The notes under the pieces were generated by a model. It did no database searches. It was not told the origin of the DNA and saw only the letters and a list, made by a program, of their open reading frames with translations. From Chinchilla lanigera (lineage: Eukaryota; Chordata; Mammalia; Rodentia; Chinchillidae), in assembly GCF_000276665.1 (NCBI RefSeq), contig NW_004955481.1, forward strand, positions 4,796,787-4,860,786: DNA of 64,000 nucleotides, written 5' to 3'. Position numbers and translations under genes: made by a program. Shown one piece after another: positions 9,713 to 20,099 of this stretch. How positions within the stretch are numbered: position 1 is the stretch's first letter; every line of letters begins with the position of its first letter.

Positions 9713-9864
9713 CAAAGGGACCTGATTGCTTTTATCAGTCTTTTTACTAATAAAATTAATAAAGAGCCACTGATTCAAGCTGCCTGGCAGCAAGACATGA
9801 ATTACGGCCCCGTTGTAACTGTGTTAATAAAGCCATGGCCTTCTCTGGCAATACTGTTTCTTAG

Positions 9865-9968
9865 GCCATTGGTGCTCGGAACTTGCTCAAATCTATAGCA
9901 AAGCAGAGAGAAGCCCAACAACAGCAGCTTCAAGCACTAATAGCGGAAAAGAAAATGCAGCTAGAAAG
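9865..9968 (+). CDS. IFT20: IFT20 coding exon 4
   Basis: Acceptor ttcttag precedes 9865. The exon reads [17 protein letters not shown], then a Gln-rich coiled coil ([17 protein letters not shown]), and breaks inside an Arg codon (AG|G) before GTAAGT. The Gln/Lys-rich helix is the part expected to pair with other IFT-B subunits. Confidence 0.97.
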
Positions 9969-10101
9969 GTAAGTGATGATGTAAACCAGGCTTACTCCAC
10001 ACTTAAGTTCTACTTCTCCTTGAATGATCACCTCATCTTTATTATTCATCATTTTCTGGGGAATAGCATCTCACTTACCCTGATTTGGAGATTTGAAAAA
10101 T

Positions 10102-10258
10102 AGCCGGGTGTGGTGGTACGTCTGTAATCCCAGCACTAGGTAGGCTGAGGCAGGAGGATTGTTGTGAGTTTGAGGCCAGCCTGGGCTACAAGTGAGCTCA
10201 AGGCCAGCTTGAACTGCATAGCGAGACCTTGTCTCAGAAAGACCAAAAAAAAAAAAAA
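10102..10258 (+). repeat. B1 SINE
   Basis: Complete B1 with duplication and A-tail, in IFT20 intron 4. Confidence 0.9.
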
Positions 10259-10560
10259 GATTTTAAAAATAAAATTACATTTGATGGGAAGGAAAATTAG
10301 CTAATATCAAACACCTTCTTATAGTACCTTAAGGGCCCACAGCGGGCTGGCCTTCAACAAGAGGCAAGCTTCTCGGGGTGGAGGTTTCCCATGTGTGGTC
10401 CTGGGCTTTCCCTCTGTCTTATTTCTCTCTTGTCTTCATTAATGGCACTTTGAACTTACACCATTTCTTGCACTCATTGAAACCTCATGTTCTTGTCTAG
10501 AAGCATTAAGTCTGTGGCTTATTTCATCCTTTTCAGGGCTTCAACAATTTTGTTTTTCAG

Positions 10561-10642
10561 GTATCGAGTTGAATATGAAGCTTTGTGTAAAGTAGAAGCA
10601 GAACAAAATGAATTTATTGACCAATTTATTTTTCAGAAATGA
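10561..10642 (+). CDS. IFT20: IFT20 coding exon 5 (stop codon)
   Basis: Begins after tttttcag, completes the split Arg codon and reads [20 protein letters not shown], ending IFQK then TGA at 10640-10642. The C-terminus is at the same place as in human. Confidence 0.97.
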
Positions 10643-10965
10643 ACTGAAAATTTCATTTTTATAGCAGGAAGGTTAAAAAAAAAAAAAGCCCCCTAAACCA
10701 AAAAAACCTCTACCATTCCAGTGACTTGACTGATGGCTTAAGTATGTCCCGAGACGGTGTGTAAGGAGCAGCCCCTGAAGGCAGGAATGCAAACCCAGGG
10801 GAGCTGGTATCAGACAGCAGTGCTGAGCCCCGGCCAGTGGCCACACAGGGCAGGTCCTCACCTCTTGCATTCTTAGTATGAACGAAGCAGTCTGTACACT
10901 TTGCTCTTTTTTGTAAACTCACAATACTTTGGAAGGAAAAGCAATAAATTATTGTTTTCAAATGG
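10643..10965 (+). other. IFT20: IFT20 3' UTR
   Basis: Follows the stop codon and contains the only good poly(A) signal downstream, AATAAA at 10943-10948. The end at about 10965 is inferred from the usual 10-30 nt spacing. Confidence 0.7.
10943..10948 (+). terminator. IFT20: IFT20 poly(A) signal AATAAA
   Basis: Canonical hexamer in the plus-strand 3' UTR, followed by a T/G-rich stretch. Confidence 0.75.
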
Positions 10966-11059
10966 TTTCAGCTACCTTTCTTCACCCAGTGCCTTGCAAC
11001 GTGCTTAACCCATTTCGATAGAACCCTGGATGTTTTAGCCCCTAGTCCACAAAACACAC

Positions 11060-12061
11060 CAGGCAGTGGCAACAGCTCCCTTTATTTGGACCAGACACAG
11101 ACAAATCATAGACACCAAAACCAGCAGTCACACCAACATGGCTTCCGAGCGCAAGGGGCAGAACAGGGTTGATGGGGACCTGTTATCCTTCCATCTTTCA
11201 GGGACAGCCTCGAATACTGGTTTAGGGAAGCCTCATGGAGCCCCAAGCGCGAGTATCCAGAGACCCGTGACAGGAGGGTCTGTCACTACATACCCGGGCT
11301 GGTCACGGCCGGCAGTCCCGCTCCTGACAAGATGGGAACGGTTAGACTGTCAAGAAGAGTGAAGTCACCCCTTCGGAGCAAACTTCCAGGTCAAGCTTGA
11401 CATGCCAGACCTCGGGGTAAAGAGAATTATCTCAGGTGGTCTCTAAAAATAGGCAAGACTAAGATTGTGAAATAAGACTACAAATGACTTAAAAAAATCT
11501 CTTGGGATGACTGGTTTAAGATAGAAACAAAAACACCTTCAGTTCAACCTATTTCTCACTGGAAGTCACAACAGGGCTAACCCTTAAGGTTTAAACCTCC
11601 TTTGCATATTTTACTTTTTTCCCAGGGATAGGTAGTAGGAGCCTAAGTGACAGTTTTCAGTGACTATAAATAGTTTCTAGTTTTAAAATGGCTTGAAGCA
11701 TTTCACTGTTCACTTGGTTGGTGGTATCTACAGAGAATCACAGACAAGGGCTTAGTCGTGGCTGCAGAACTGTAACAACTCAGAACATGGCAAGCAGGCC
11801 ACGTCGTATGGAAGGTCACCACGTCTGCGGTCTGGTCCCGCTTTTGCTAGTCCTGCATGGGCCTCAGGCATCACGTTCCTGAAGGCTGGCCCACAGCCGG
11901 CCCCCGCTAACTGGACACAGCCCTTGCCGCCACCTTGCTCCTGAGTACTGCTGCTGGTGTTTTCAAATGCTACTGAAGCCATGGGTTCAAAACAGTTTTT
12001 CTGTATTGGGTCCAAAAGATGCCCCTGTGGAAACTTCTCTCCTCGGCCAGTAGCGACTTCC
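11060..12061 (-). other. TMEM97: TMEM97 3' UTR
   Basis: About 1 kb downstream of the stop, free of SINEs, reaching a minus-strand AATAAA (11086-11081). The open frames seen within it are not conserved coding sequence. Confidence 0.65.
11081..11086 (-). terminator. TMEM97: TMEM97 poly(A) signal AATAAA
   Basis: Plus-strand tttatt at 11081-11086, the first good minus-strand hexamer at the expected end of the 3' UTR. Confidence 0.65.
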
Positions 12062-12321
12062 TCATTTTTTCTTCCTTTTGTCCTCATGGTTGTAGTAAGG
12101 GTTCCGCAGCATGAAGAGCAGAAGTATGAGAGGGATGAGTAAGTAGGGGGCATAGATGCTTATGAGGGTGAGTCGTTCACGGAGAGTGTGAGGTCCGTGT
12201 CCTTTGAAGTGACTGGTTTTGGAGAAATCGTCAAACAGAAAGGAGGCGAGGATTGGAATTAACGTTGTCATGCAGTGAACTGAGTAGATGATGGCGGGGG
12301 TGCGGATCCACCTGCAGCTTC
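12062..12321 (-). CDS. TMEM97: TMEM97 coding exon 3 (stop codon)
   Basis: Starts after ctactgcag, completes the Gly codon and reads [15 protein letters not shown], followed by two more hydrophobic helices ([33 protein letters not shown]) and [13 protein letters not shown], stop at 12064-12062. Confidence 0.97.
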
Positions 12322-12567
12322 CTGCAGTAGAGGGAGAGAAGACGGCTCTGTTCACGGGACCCTCTGGGACATCTCTCCCCCGCCCTCTTCAGTTCAGTCA
12401 TTCTCCCCTGCAGGCAGAAACTCAGAACAAACAGAAAACTGGATCTCTACTGCCTAGCGTGCACACTTACACGGCCACGGGAATCCCCGCTCACTGCCAA
12501 AGCACTGAGGAATTAACTGAGAAAAATCACCTGGCAGTAGAACTGCCACCACCAGTGTGGCCTAAAA

Positions 12568-12648
12568 GGGCCGGGGATATAGCTCAGCGGCGCAGCACCC
12601 GCCTGGCAAGCGCAAGGTCCTGAGTTTGATTCCTGGTACCAAAAGAAA
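12568..12648 (+). repeat. ID SINE with TSD
   Basis: Intact ID; the duplication caccagtgtggcctaaaa lies on both sides (about 12551 and 12650). Confidence 0.93.
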
Positions 12649-12845
12649 GAACACCAGTGTGGCCTAAAATCCAAGGAGGGGGAACGCTCTGTGGCAGCAT
12701 CTGGCTGTGAAGTAATGATACGTGGGCGTGGGGCACGGGCATGGACCCGGTGACCTGTAGGTGCCAGTGTAGAATTACTACTTTCAGCTGTAGGAACTTC
12801 GTTACCAAGGAGAGAGGGATGGCGACCTTTATAAAAGCATTAAGT

Positions 12846-13010
12846 AGCCAGGCATGGTGGTGCATGCCTCTTATCCCAGCACTTTCGAGGCTGAGGCAGG
12901 AGGATCACTGTGAGTTCGAGAACAGCCTGGGCGACATAGTGAACTGAAGACCAGCTTCAACTACACAGCAAGACCTTCTCTCCAAAAAAAAAAAAAAAAA
13001 AAAAAAAAAA
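12846..13010 (+). repeat. B1 SINE
   Basis: Complete B1 with long A-tail running into a GT-rich microsatellite (13010-13035). Confidence 0.9.
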
Positions 13011-13059
13011 GTGTGTGTATGTGTATGTGTACACACATACATGAAGGAAGAATTTTTTT

Positions 13060-13148
13060 GTTTTGTTTTTTTTCTGGTACCGGGAATCGAACTCACGACC
13101 TTGCGCTTGCCAGGCAGGTGCTGTGCCGCTGAGCTAAATCCCCAGCCC
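13060..13148 (-). repeat. ID SINE, antisense, with TSD
   Basis: Near-consensus ID; aaggaagaattttt flanks it at about 13044 and 13150. Confidence 0.92.
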
Positions 13149-13530
13149 CCAAGGAAGAATTTTTAAATGAGAAATTAAACCTTTTAGGGATTAGCATGAT
13201 GCTACTGCCCATAAGTCAGTATAGTACTATCCAAAGCAGGAAGATAAAGCCAACAGTAAAAAATTCTGTGTGTAGGGGAGGGGCGAAGGGAATAAGCTCT
13301 TCTCCAAGTGGCCGCAGCTCTCGTGTGCATGAGACTCCAGACAACTGAGGCAGCCAAGCAGCCTGGCTGGCCGGGGCATTAGCCTGTGCCACACTGATGT
13401 CCCTCTACGGGCCCTATGGTGCCCTCAGGCCAACTACAGGCACTTCTCCCCTTCCCCTTGCAGACTTTCCCCAAAGACTTCGGGGACCTCACTTCTGGGT
13501 GAGGAGGGCGGCTTCCCACCATTCACCAAC

Positions 13531-13675
13531 CTTTCAAGAAGGCGTACGCTGCCACGGGGAAGAAGGGCAGCTGAAAGAGAAGCTCGCAAAACAGGAAGGA
13601 CGTAAACCACACCGGGCGATGCTCCATCAGAGAGTCCTTGAACTCCGCAGAATACCACTTCAGCAGGTTTCTGAC
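13531..13675 (-). CDS. TMEM97: TMEM97 coding exon 2
   Basis: Begins after ccttcag and reads [20 protein letters not shown], then the second hydrophobic segment [20 protein letters not shown], ending in a split Gly codon before GTTGGT. Asp56 lies in EFKD. Confidence 0.96.
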
Positions 13676-13851
13676 CTGAAGGAAAGAATGCGCGGGCTGA
13701 ATCACAGCAGCCTGGCTGGGACAGGCTCAGCAGCTCCTGAAGATACCCGGATGGAGTCTCCCCCGAACCCCGCCCGCAGCACACACAGCTGGCTTTTGTG
13801 ATAGAGCCAGATGGTCACCGAATAGAAACTCACTAGCTCTAATCCCAACTT

Positions 13852-13966
13852 TCTTTTTGTTTTTTTGTTTGTTTGCTTTGTTTTTTTTTTTCTGGTACCG
13901 GGAGTCGAACTCACGACCTTGTGCTTGCCAGGCAGGCACTGTGCCGCTGAGCTAAATCCCCAGCCC
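13852..13966 (-). repeat. ID SINE, antisense, with TSD
   Basis: Near-consensus ID with a T/G-rich tail; ctaatcccaacttt is duplicated at about 13839 and 13967. Confidence 0.92.
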
Positions 13967-14228
13967 ACTAATCCCAACTTTCGCTATGAAGATTTCCTCA
14001 CCTCTCAGCCCCTTCTTGGCACTACCCAGCGTTTGTTCACAACTCCTCGGTGACACAAATCCAGGTGCGCTGCCCACTGTCAAGAGCAACACTAAGTACC
14101 TAGCACTTAGGTGTTTGCTGAATGAACAAGTGTGCCACATCTGCCAGCATCTTTTTTTTGTAAGGCAATGACCAATGTGTAAACCATCCTGACATTTTCC
14201 CTTTCATAACAGTTGTACATCCAACTCC

Positions 14229-14277
14229 AAAGCCATATTCCTTTTTTTTTTTTTTTTTCCCAAAGGCCATATTCCTT
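14229..14277 (-). mobile_element. Tail-only retrotransposition scar
   Basis: An 18-nt T-run plus ccc is bracketed by near-identical copies of aaagccatattcctt (14229) and aaaggccatattcctt (14262). This looks like an insertion that copied only a poly(A) tail. Confidence 0.55.
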
Positions 14278-14520
14278 CAGATAAAGAAATACATCGAATT
14301 TCCTCTTTTTGGTGAGGGAGAGATGGTGGGTAAATCTAAGCTCTGTGGATATGTAGCTTTTGTACTTTTATTAGTATAAGTTGTACATATTAAGGGAACA
14401 CATGCCTACCACACACATTGATCAGAATTAACCACCCTGCCTGTGCATCTTGTGGAGATGTAAACGTTGGATACTTTGACTCCAATTTGCAGATAAGTTA
14501 TTCATCAGTCTTTTTTTATT

Positions 14521-14650
14521 TTGTTTTTGGTTTTTCAAGACAGAGCTTAGCTATGTAGCCCAGGCTGGCCTTGGACTCATGGTGATCCTCCTGCCTCAGC
14601 CTCCTGAGTGCTGGAATGACAGGTACCGGTATGCACCCCTGTGCCTGGTG
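14521..14650 (-). repeat. B1 SINE, antisense
   Basis: ttcaagacagagcttagcta through gcacccctgtgcctgg. Confidence 0.85.
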
Positions 14651-15000
14651 TTATTCATTTTTAACTCTTTTAATTCTAATTTTTTTTTTTTTTTAAGGAG
14701 ACCAGTAGGATATTTGTAGAATAAACTGCTCCAAACTGTGTAGCTTCTGGGCTATAGCAAGGTGTGAGTTAGCAGTTTCAGCTCTAGCTTGGGTCCCATC
14801 CTTGTGATTACCCTGTAAAAAGGACACAGACCAGAGCTGATGTGGCTACATGCACCGGAAGGAGACAGAGCTTGAGGCGGCCCGCTTTGTGCTTTGTAAG
14901 AGCCCAAAGCCTTGGAGTAGGACAGTGCCGGCACACACACCTTCAAAGCCAAGTAGGTGTCTTGATATGATGAATAAAACAGCTTCAAGAATTTATCTTA

Positions 15001-15092
15001 GGGGCTGGGGATTTAGCTCAGCGGCAAAGCGCCTGCCTGGCAAGTGCAAGGTCGTGAGTTCGGTTCCCAGTACCGGAGAAAAACCAAAAAAA
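15001..15092 (+). repeat. ID SINE with TSD
   Basis: Near-consensus ID; aagaatttatctta before and aagaatctatctta after it. Confidence 0.93.
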
Positions 15093-15521
15093 AAGAATCT
15101 ATCTTACAGTGTCAAGTTCAGGAATAGTTTTCCTGTTAATTTTTAATCAGAAGATAAAGGCTCACTGCTGTGAAATAGAGGCCATGTTGCCATAAGGGAG
15201 CTTTGAGCAAATATCCAGAAACAAACATCCTGTTACATAATACTAATTTCAGGGGGTTCTGGCTAGATAACCAGTTTATTGACCAGTGATCTCTAATGTG
15301 TACTTGACGTGGAGTTTGAATTTATGGCGATACTTTGCTTCCTCCTCAGCCCTTTCTAGGACGTTAACGCGGTAGGAAGAAATATACATGAAGGTTGAGT
15401 CATTGCCCCTCTCTGGGGCTCTACTTCCTCACCTTACGTAGAAGGGGCAATTGAGACTAAATGATTTTTTCTCTTTCGAAAGAACTAGAGGAAACTACCT
15501 GCTTTAAAAGATTTGCTGCAA

Positions 15522-15660
15522 ACCAGACCTGGCGACGCACACCTGTAATCCCAGCACTCCCGACAGAGACAGGAGGCTCACTGAGAATTTGAGACCAGTC
15601 TGGGCCACACAGTTCAAGGCCAGCCTGCAATGCGTAGTGACAGCCTCTCTCTACCCCGCT
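15522..15660 (+). repeat. B1 SINE, diverged
   Basis: cagacctggcgacgcacacc through the duplicated ttcaaggccagcctgcaatg. Confidence 0.8.
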
Positions 15661-16204
15661 GCCCCGCTCCAAAATTTTACTGCAAAATTTAAACGGCATT
15701 CTGTACCATGTGAACTTCACTGTTTATCCAACATGTAAATGATCTTTCTGAGGTATTTACCTCCTAAATCAAGGTTAACTTGTGTAGCACTATAATGTTT
15801 AAGGGCTGCAGGTGAGATTAGCAAAATTTAATCGCATCACCAAGCTCTCCGAAGGCATGTGATGATGGTGGAATGAGGCCTGGACAAAGGATGGGTGGAA
15901 GAGCGGGCCCGGGCCTCTGGCAGAGTGGTGGGGATACAGGAGCCAGAAGCAGGGTGCCTGGCCCAGTCCTGGCCCAGGCAGAGCCCTTACTCTCACCATG
16001 CTTGTTTCCCTGTTCAGAAAGTAGAGCGAGCAAGAGCACCTACACCTTACTGTTGGTGAGAGACGAGTTAATACACGTCATTGTTAGATCAATGACCAGC
16101 ACACAGGATCACTTAATTAATATGTAGCTCAAGTTTAATCCTATTAAAATCTCAACATGTTTCCACTGATACCTGACACACTGACCATTGTTACTCATTA
16201 AGAT

Positions 16205-16290
16205 TTATCTGGCCAGGCTGGGGAGCTACTGCTTACTTTGCATGTCTGAGGAGTTGGGTTTGATGCCCAGCACACACAAAACAAAAAGCA
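16205..16290 (+). repeat. ID SINE, decayed
   Basis: aggctggggagctactgctt ... ttgatgcccagcacacacaa. Confidence 0.6.
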
Positions 16291-16649
16291 AAATAAAACA
16301 AACCACAGAGGGCTCTCTGAGCTCCCACGGAGCCTGCACTTCAGTCACTTGGAATGAGGATAGACTGATTTTAGAGCCAGATGCTCACCTGTTTTTCCTT
16401 TCCCGAACAGGAGCTTCAAATTTATCCAGCTGCAAATCATATAATGTTTCCCTTCTCCCTCCCAGGCTCTATCCCAACTAAATTCTTTTACTGTTTCATA
16501 GTAAGAGTTTTTCCAAGTGATTTGATTCAAACTAAGAAAAAAGTTTAATTTACAAATTTCAGCCAAGCCATTGTCTGACTTCCCATAACGCTTTTTAGTT
16601 CTAGGAAAAATTCTTTTCTATTTTGGAAGAAAAACAGACGTTAAGCTGA

Positions 16650-16738
16650 TTCTTTTTTTTTTTTGGTTCCGGGGATCAAACGCAGGGCCTTACACATGCC
16701 AGGCACATACTCTACCACTGAGCTATACTTCCAGCCTC
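16650..16738 (-). repeat. ID SINE, antisense
   Basis: T-tract, ggttccggggatcaaacgca, ending gagctatacttccagcct. Confidence 0.85.
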
Positions 16739-16814
16739 AAAACAGAAATTTGTACCAACAAAATATATGCATTTAAATAGGGTCTTTATGACGCTGGCAC
16801 ATTTCAGCTGGTTT

Positions 16815-16932
16815 TTGATTGTTTTTGAGACAGGGTCCTGGTATGCAGCCCAGGCTGGCCTCTAATTCTTGGCAAGCTTGCCTCAGTCTTCTGAGTGTTG
16901 GGATTACAGGTGTGTGCCAGCGTGCCTGGCAT
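16815..16932 (-). repeat. B1 SINE, antisense
   Basis: gagacagggtcctggtatgc ... gccagcgtgcctggc; short form. Confidence 0.85.
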
Positions 16933-17629
16933 TGGCTATATTTCTGAGTGGTGAGCAAGGAGGGAGGGTGCAGTCAGAAAGGATAAAGAAGCCAACAGCT
17001 ATTAAGTCTGCAATGGCTACATGGAGCAATACGTTAATTCCTAAGGATTAAAGAGATTGTAAATAGGCCTCGCGGGGTTTGAAACCAGAGTAAGAGCAGG
17101 TTCTCCTTTCTTCAGGGCAACTACTGGCTACTGCAGATCTGCAGTGACCGCTTTAGAAAGCGTGTGCTCTGTGACGCTGTGTAGCAACCTGGACAATGCC
17201 CCTAAAGAAACCTATATATCCCCGGTACCCACGACTGTTACTTATTAGGTAAAAAGGGCTGCAGACGTGACGAGGATTTTGAAGCTGGGCATTTCTCCTG
17301 GATTATACGGTGCGCCCTACACATATTAAAGTGACTTTATAAAACGGACAGGAGGGAAATACAACTACAGAAGAGAAGGTGGAGATCCGGAGAAGACGTT
17401 AAAGTGCTGTGGCCACACAAGCCACAGTGGCAGCCACCAGAAACTCCAAGAGGGGACAGGATCTCCCACAGAACTGTGGGAAGGAACCAGCCCCGGAGAC
17501 ACTCCAGATTCACTGTGAACCTGACCTCCAAACTGGTGAAACAATACGTCTGGGTTAAATCATGACATTTGTGAGGTTTTGTTACATTAAAAAATCATTA
17601 GCTCAGCAATAGGAAACCACACAATTTTT

Positions 17630-17690
17630 TTAACCTTACATATGCTAGGCAAGTGCTGTACCGCCGAGCTACACCCCCAGCTCTGCCATT
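17630..17690 (-). repeat. ID SINE fragment, antisense
   Basis: Only the 5' half remains: atgctaggcaagtgctgtac ... cacccccagc. Confidence 0.75.
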
Positions 17691-17896
17691 TGTCTCTGTG
17701 TGAGCTTTTAAACAGGTTAAACTCTTACTTGAAAATTGAGGCTGCAGAGCCCTCACTTGCCCCGACATGCAGGCAGATTGTGACAAACCAAGTCCCTGAG
17801 GGCAATACAGATCTCTTGCCAACATATCACCTATAATGTTCCCCAGGAAAGGGAGATCTGAGGTCTTTCCAGCTATTCCAGGTTCTAGAAATAAAC

Positions 17897-18018
17897 AAAA
17901 ACCAGATATGGTGATGTACTTCTGTAACTCTAACACTCAGAAGATAAGGCAGGAGAATTACCTTGAGTTCAAGGCCAGGGGCTACATAGTGAGACTCTGT
18001 CTCAAAATAAAAAATAAG
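17897..18018 (+). repeat. B1 SINE, diverged short form
   Basis: ccagatatggtgatgtactt ... gagactctgtctcaaaataa. Confidence 0.75.
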
Positions 18019-18036
18019 TAAGAATTAAAAAAAAAA

Positions 18037-18137
18037 GAATAGGGCTTGGGATTTAGCTCAGCGGCACATCGCCTGCCTGGCAAGTGCAAGGTCATGAGTT
18101 CGATTCCCTGTACCTGGGGAAAAAAAAAAAAAAAAAG
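18037..18137 (+). repeat. ID SINE
   Basis: gggcttgggatttagctcag ... ttcgattccctgtacctggg with A-tail. Confidence 0.9.
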
Positions 18138-18180
18138 ACAAAAGTGTTAAAAAAATAAGAATAGACAAAAACAAAAAGAC

Positions 18181-19335
18181 TTATGGGAATGGGAGTACAC
18201 TACTGAGCAGTGGCCGAGTCTTTTGAGGGGGCCTATACACTTGGAAAAGTTGATGAAAACTACGGATCCTCCCAGAAAACACAGAGCACATGCGATTTTG
18301 CGTACACCACTGGGAATCCATGCCGTTCAGATTAAGATGTTTCTCTGCAGAGCAAAAGCATTCAGGGAAAAACAGGCAAAAATCAGCTCTTCAGGTGGAC
18401 AAGCTAGTCTTGCGCACAATCTACCAGGAGGCTGGAGAAGCGTAATAGAATGGAGCAAAAGAAACCAACAGAGTGAAGAGACAACCCACACAACGGGAAG
18501 CAATTTCTGGCAGCTCTTCCTCTGACAAAGGACTAATACCTGGAATATAAAAAAACTCAAAAAAATCAGACGCTCCAAATTTAGAGAATCCATCCAAAAA
18601 TGAGCATCTGAAACGAATAGACATTTCTCAGATGAAGTACAAACAGCAAATATATGAAAGAATGTTCAACATCACTGGTCATTTGAGAAATGAAAATTAA
18701 ACCAACACTAAGAGTCCATCTCACCTCAGAAAGAATAGCTATTATCAAGAAATCAACCAACAACAAATGCTGGCGGGGCTGTGGGGAGAAAGGAAACTTC
18801 TTCACTGTTGACGGGAGTGCAGACTGGTGCAACCGCTGTGGAAATTAGTGTGGAGATTCCTCAAAAAACTAGTACTAGAGGTTCCATTTGACCCAGCTAT
18901 TCTGAACCTTCTTGGTGTCTTCCTGAGAGTTAAAAGCATCGAACCACAGCAATATATGCAAACCCAACTTATAGCAGCACAATTTGTAATAGCTGAAGTT
19001 TGGAAATAGCCTTGATGCCCAATAAGGGATGAATGGACAAAGAAAATTGTTTTTTTAAAAACAAACATACAATGAAGTACTACTCTGCCATAAAGAAGGA
19101 TAAACTTGGGACATTTTGAGGTAAATGTAGTTTGACACCATACTTGTAAGTGAAATAAATTGGACACACATGTTTAAATATCGATGTGTTTCTCCTGTAT
19201 GAGAAACCAAAACCGTAACTAAGGATCAAAATAGATGCTAGATATTGGGAAGTAGGAAGAAAACGTACAAATGGTAAGGTGAACAAGGGAGAGGAAAGAA
19301 GGAAAAGGAAAAATAAAGAGACTAGAAGGGAAAGA
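18181..19335 (+). mobile_element. L1 LINE, 5'-truncated: ORF2 end plus 3' UTR
   Basis: The sequence follows the classical L1 ORF2 3' region in sense orientation: catcactggtcatttgagaa, ggggctgtggggagaaagga, catttgacccagctattctg, then the atgaatggacaaagaaaatt and tactctgccataaagaagga part and an A/G-rich 3' UTR. It is riddled with stops and 5'-truncated, so it is a dead copy within TMEM97 intron 1. Confidence 0.85.
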
Positions 19336-19349
19336 ACAGAAACGAAACT

Positions 19350-19500
19350 TTTTTTTTAAAAGATAGGTTCTCATTATGTAGTTCAGGCTGGCCTTGAATC
19401 CACTAAGTAGCAGGTTGGCCTTGAACTAGCGGTAATTCTCCTGCCTCAGCCTCCCAAGTGCTTGAATTATTGAAGGGCACCACCCACCATGCCTGGCGCT
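19350..19500 (-). repeat. B1 SINE, antisense
   Basis: aaagataggttctcattatg ... caccatgcctggc. Confidence 0.82.
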
Positions 19501-19586
19501 TGTACACTCTCTTTCTATTTAAAAGAAATACATACATATGTATGTATTTTTTTTTTGTTTTGTTTTGATTATCATTAAAGTTTAGG

Positions 19587-19730
19587 GCAGCCCAGCGTGG
19601 TGGAGTGGTGGTGCATGCTGTAATCCCAGCACTCAGGAGGAAGGAGGATCGCATAGGCCAGCCTGGGCTACACAGAGTTCAAGGTCAGCCTGAATTTACA
19701 ATGTTAGACTATCTCAAAAACAAAACAACA
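19587..19730 (+). repeat. B1 SINE, internally rearranged
   Basis: gcccagcgtggtggagtggt then canonical B1 to atctcaaaaac; a short internal duplication near the head. Confidence 0.82.
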
Positions 19731-19968
19731 AGTTTGGGGCAAAGAATGATCTACAACAGCCAGGAAACGGGGCATTTCACCTTTAGGTGATCGTTCTTAC
19801 TCAAACCCAATTAAAATGGTCGATGTGAAAAGGCGTCATTAATTTTTTCCTGAGCCCAGCTGTTGAAGGAGTGAAGGAGTGATGATCCGTAAGCACCCCA
19901 GCAGCGACCAACCAAGGTGGCTTCGGGGCTTCAAACTCGGCGACCGTAACCCAGCGGTCGCCCCTCAC

Positions 19969-20094
19969 CTGGTCGGGGTAGAGTTCGCGCGGCAGCAGCC
20001 CCTGCAGGTCCAGGAACAGGGTGATGGGGATGTGGGAGAGGAAGTAGAAGCCCAGCAGGTACTCCAGGCAGCGCCTGGCACGCACAGCCCCCAT
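19969..20094 (-). CDS. TMEM97: TMEM97 coding exon 1 (start codon)
   Basis: On the minus strand the ATG is at 20094-20092. It encodes 42 residues ([20 protein letters not shown], then [11 protein letters not shown], ending ELYPDQ) before the donor GTGAGG. It contains the first transmembrane helix and Asp29. The start is the only in-frame ATG at the family N-terminus. Confidence 0.96.
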
Positions 20095-20099
20095 GCTGA

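Larger units (their letters stand above)
2760..10965 (+). other. IFT20: IFT20 gene span (intraflagellar transport protein 20)
   Basis: IFT20 is the smallest subunit of the IFT-B complex. It is also anchored at the Golgi, where it helps carry ciliary membrane cargo to the basal body and cilium. Joining 7852-7978, 9040-9125, 9865-9968 and 10561-10642 gives 399 nt, i.e. 132 residues plus stop, the length of human IFT20. All introns have GT-AG ends and phases agree across each junction. The protein is nearly all charged or heptad-like helix (predicted coiled coil over the C-terminal two thirds), with no signal peptide or membrane segment. It shares a CpG promoter with TNFAIP1 and converges on TMEM97. 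A poly(A) signal AATAAA at 10943-10948 suggests cleavage near 10965. No frameshift or missing exon was seen. Confidence 0.96.
12322..13530 (-). other. TMEM97: TMEM97 intron 2
   Basis: Holds one B1, two ID elements and a GT microsatellite. No other exon is visible. Confidence 0.85.
13676..19968 (-). other. TMEM97: TMEM97 intron 1
   Basis: Holds several B1/ID copies and a truncated L1 (18181-19335). Stretches 15670-16200, 16300-16640 and 17020-17620 have no recognised element or exon. Confidence 0.8.

Noticed and set aside
15001..15092. tRNA-Ala-like sequences (here and in other ID copies)
   Set aside because: They have A/B-box-like parts but also A-tails and target-site duplications and occur many times, so they are ID SINEs rather than tRNA genes.
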